From Euryarchaeota archaeon UBA105 (GTDB lineage: Archaea > Thermoplasmatota > Poseidoniia > Poseidoniales > Thalassarchaeaceae), in contig DALV01000064.1 of the NCBI GenBank assembly GCA_002496905.1, positions 1 to 6,533 on the forward strand: DNA of 6,533 nt, written 5' to 3'. Shown piece by piece: positions 5,609 through 6,533 of the stretch; position 1 is the stretch's first letter, and each line of letters opens with the position of its first letter. The notes beneath the pieces were generated by a model. That model was not told the origin of the DNA and made no database searches. It worked only from the letters and a program-made list of their open reading frames with translations. Both the position numbers and the translations under genes were made by a program.

Positions 5609-6533
5609 TCAAACTGTAGGTACTGGCACCTGACGTAGGATATCTGAGATTACTTCGTCAGTCTCGAGACCCTTAATCTGGTGTTCCGGCTTGAGGATTA
5701 ATCGGTGAGCCACCGCTAGGGTTGCAACCGATTTCACATCGTCTGGTGTGACAAAGTCACGACCACGCATTGCAGCAGCGGAACGACTTGTCTTCAGAAG
5801 AGCCTGTGAACCACGTGGCGAAGAACCAACGAGAACTCTTGGGTCTTCACGGGTTCGAGATACAATCTCAACCATGTACATTCGAACTGCAGGGTCGACG
5901 AAGACATCCTCGATTGCAGTTTGCATGGCAACCACACGAGCAGGATCGGTAATTGTCTCTACTTCTACATCATCCTTCTTTCGAGCAATACGTCGTGCTA
6001 GGATTTCGTCCTCATCTGCACGGTCTGGGTATCCAACACTCATCTTGAACATAAATCGGTCAAGTTGAGCCTCTGGTAGAGGGTAGGTTCCTTCCTGTTC
6101 CACAGGGTTTTGTGTTGCCATTGTTAGGAACGGAGCTGGAAGTTTGTGAGTTACAGTTCCGATGGTAACCTGCTTTTCTTGCATCGCTTCCAGAAGTGCC
6201 GCTTGCGTCTTTGGAGGCGCACGGTTAATCTCGTCAGACAATAGTAGGTTGCAGAAAATCGGTCCCGGCTTAAACGAGAACTCTCCTTTCTTTGCATCGT
6301 AGATGTTCGTTCCAGTGATATCGGCAGGTAGAAGGTCAGGCGTAAATTGTACACGCTTGAAATCACAGCCGAGTGCGTCGGCGAACGTATTCGTCATCAG
6401 GGTCTTTGCAAGTCCTGGATAATCCTCGAACAGGAGGTTACCATTGGACAGGATGTTAACCAACACATTGTCGATAACATGGCTCTTTCCGATGATTACT
6501 TTCTGCACTTCGGTGCTAATCGCTTGTCCGATT
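5609..6533 (-). CDS. moxR: MoxR family AAA+ ATPase, 5' end beyond the window
   Basis: 307 visible residues of a cytosolic AAA+ ATPase. The frame runs open to the window edge (I-G-Q-A-I-S-T-E before the GTG at 6508), so that GTG is internal and a short N-terminal piece is missing. Numbered from that valine: VIIGKSHVIDNVLV (4-17), Walker A EDYPGLAKT (28-36, Lys codon 6406-6404), Walker B LLLSDEINR (88-96), sensor 1 MATQNPVEQEGTYPLPEAQL (130-149) followed by DRF with a candidate arginine finger, and sensor 2 region SSPRGSQALLK. The C-terminal lid includes RGRDFVTPDDVKSVATLAVAHR. These are the classic MoxR features. MoxR proteins couple ATP hydrolysis to remodelling or metal insertion of client proteins, usually with VWA or DUF58 partners; DUF58 follows after 38 bp. 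The client is not identifiable from this window. Confidence 0.95.
   Translation of the reverse strand, partial: IGQAISTEVQKVIIGKSHVIDNVLVNILSNGNLLFEDYPGLAKTLMTNTFADALGCDFKRVQFTPDLLPADITGTNIYDAKKGEFSFKPGPIFCNLLLSDEINRAPPKTQAALLEAMQEKQVTIGTVTHKLPAPFLTMATQNPVEQEGTYPLPEAQLDRFMFKMSVGYPDRADEDEILARRIARKKDDVEVETITDPARVVAMQTAIEDVFVDPAVRMYMVEIVSRTREDPRVLVGSSPRGSQALLKTSRSAAAMRGRDFVTPDDVKSVATLAVAHRLILKPEHQIKGLETDEVISDILRQVPVPTV

Noticed and set aside
5609..6508. MoxR starting at the GTG at 6508
   Set aside because: The frame continues to the window edge with residues that match the family's usual N-terminal region, so the GTG is an internal valine.
1..6533. CRISPR arrays, insertion sequences, tRNA or rRNA genes, long repeats
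   Set aside because: Nothing repetitive or RNA-like was seen on reading; almost every base belongs to a protein gene.

Overview
The window looks like a piece of a euryarchaeal chromosome. The first four genes, on the + strand, are aromatic amino-acid (shikimate) genes in their archaeal form: the 2-amino-3,7-dideoxy-D-threo-hept-6-ulosonate (ADH) synthase / dehydroquinate synthase II entry route and a GHMP-type shikimate kinase, not the DAHP synthase, AroB and AroK/L of most bacteria. Moderate base composition, ordinary (not halophile-acidic) proteins, strong GGTGA/GGAGGT Shine-Dalgarno sites and very tight packing would fit a marine Thermoplasmatota lineage such as Marine Group II (Poseidoniales). 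That placement is inference only; the sequence contains no rRNA or other taxonomic marker.

Region 1 (1-3292, + strand) is an operon-like run: the 3' part of ADH synthase, dehydroquinate synthase II (TTG start behind a perfect ribosome binding site), archaeal shikimate kinase and chorismate synthase. The spacers are 4 bp or absent; kinase and chorismate synthase each begin inside the end of the preceding gene. Together they cover steps 1, 2, 5 and 7 of the archaeal pathway. Dehydroquinate dehydratase, shikimate dehydrogenase and EPSP synthase are not here.

Region 2 (3303-6533, - strand, read right to left) is a MoxR-type AAA+ ATPase (5' end cut by the window edge), a DUF58 membrane-anchored protein and an unrecognised membrane protein with about six transmembrane segments. 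MoxR plus DUF58 is a widespread pair thought to act in metallo-chaperone or protein-maturation roles; the membrane protein is probably a partner. The two operons converge with only 10 bp between their stop codons.

The most notable point is the junction between DUF58 and the membrane protein. They lie in the same reading frame with only a TAG between them. The downstream frame stays open from that TAG, a good ribosome binding site abuts the TAG, and there is no ATG, GTG or TTG until 67 codons past an AUC that sits at the ideal spacing. This suggests a non-canonical start, stop-codon readthrough, or a one-base error in an ATG. Apart from this I see no mobile element, CRISPR array, RNA gene or clearly new system; every stretch longer than 40 bp is assigned to a gene.
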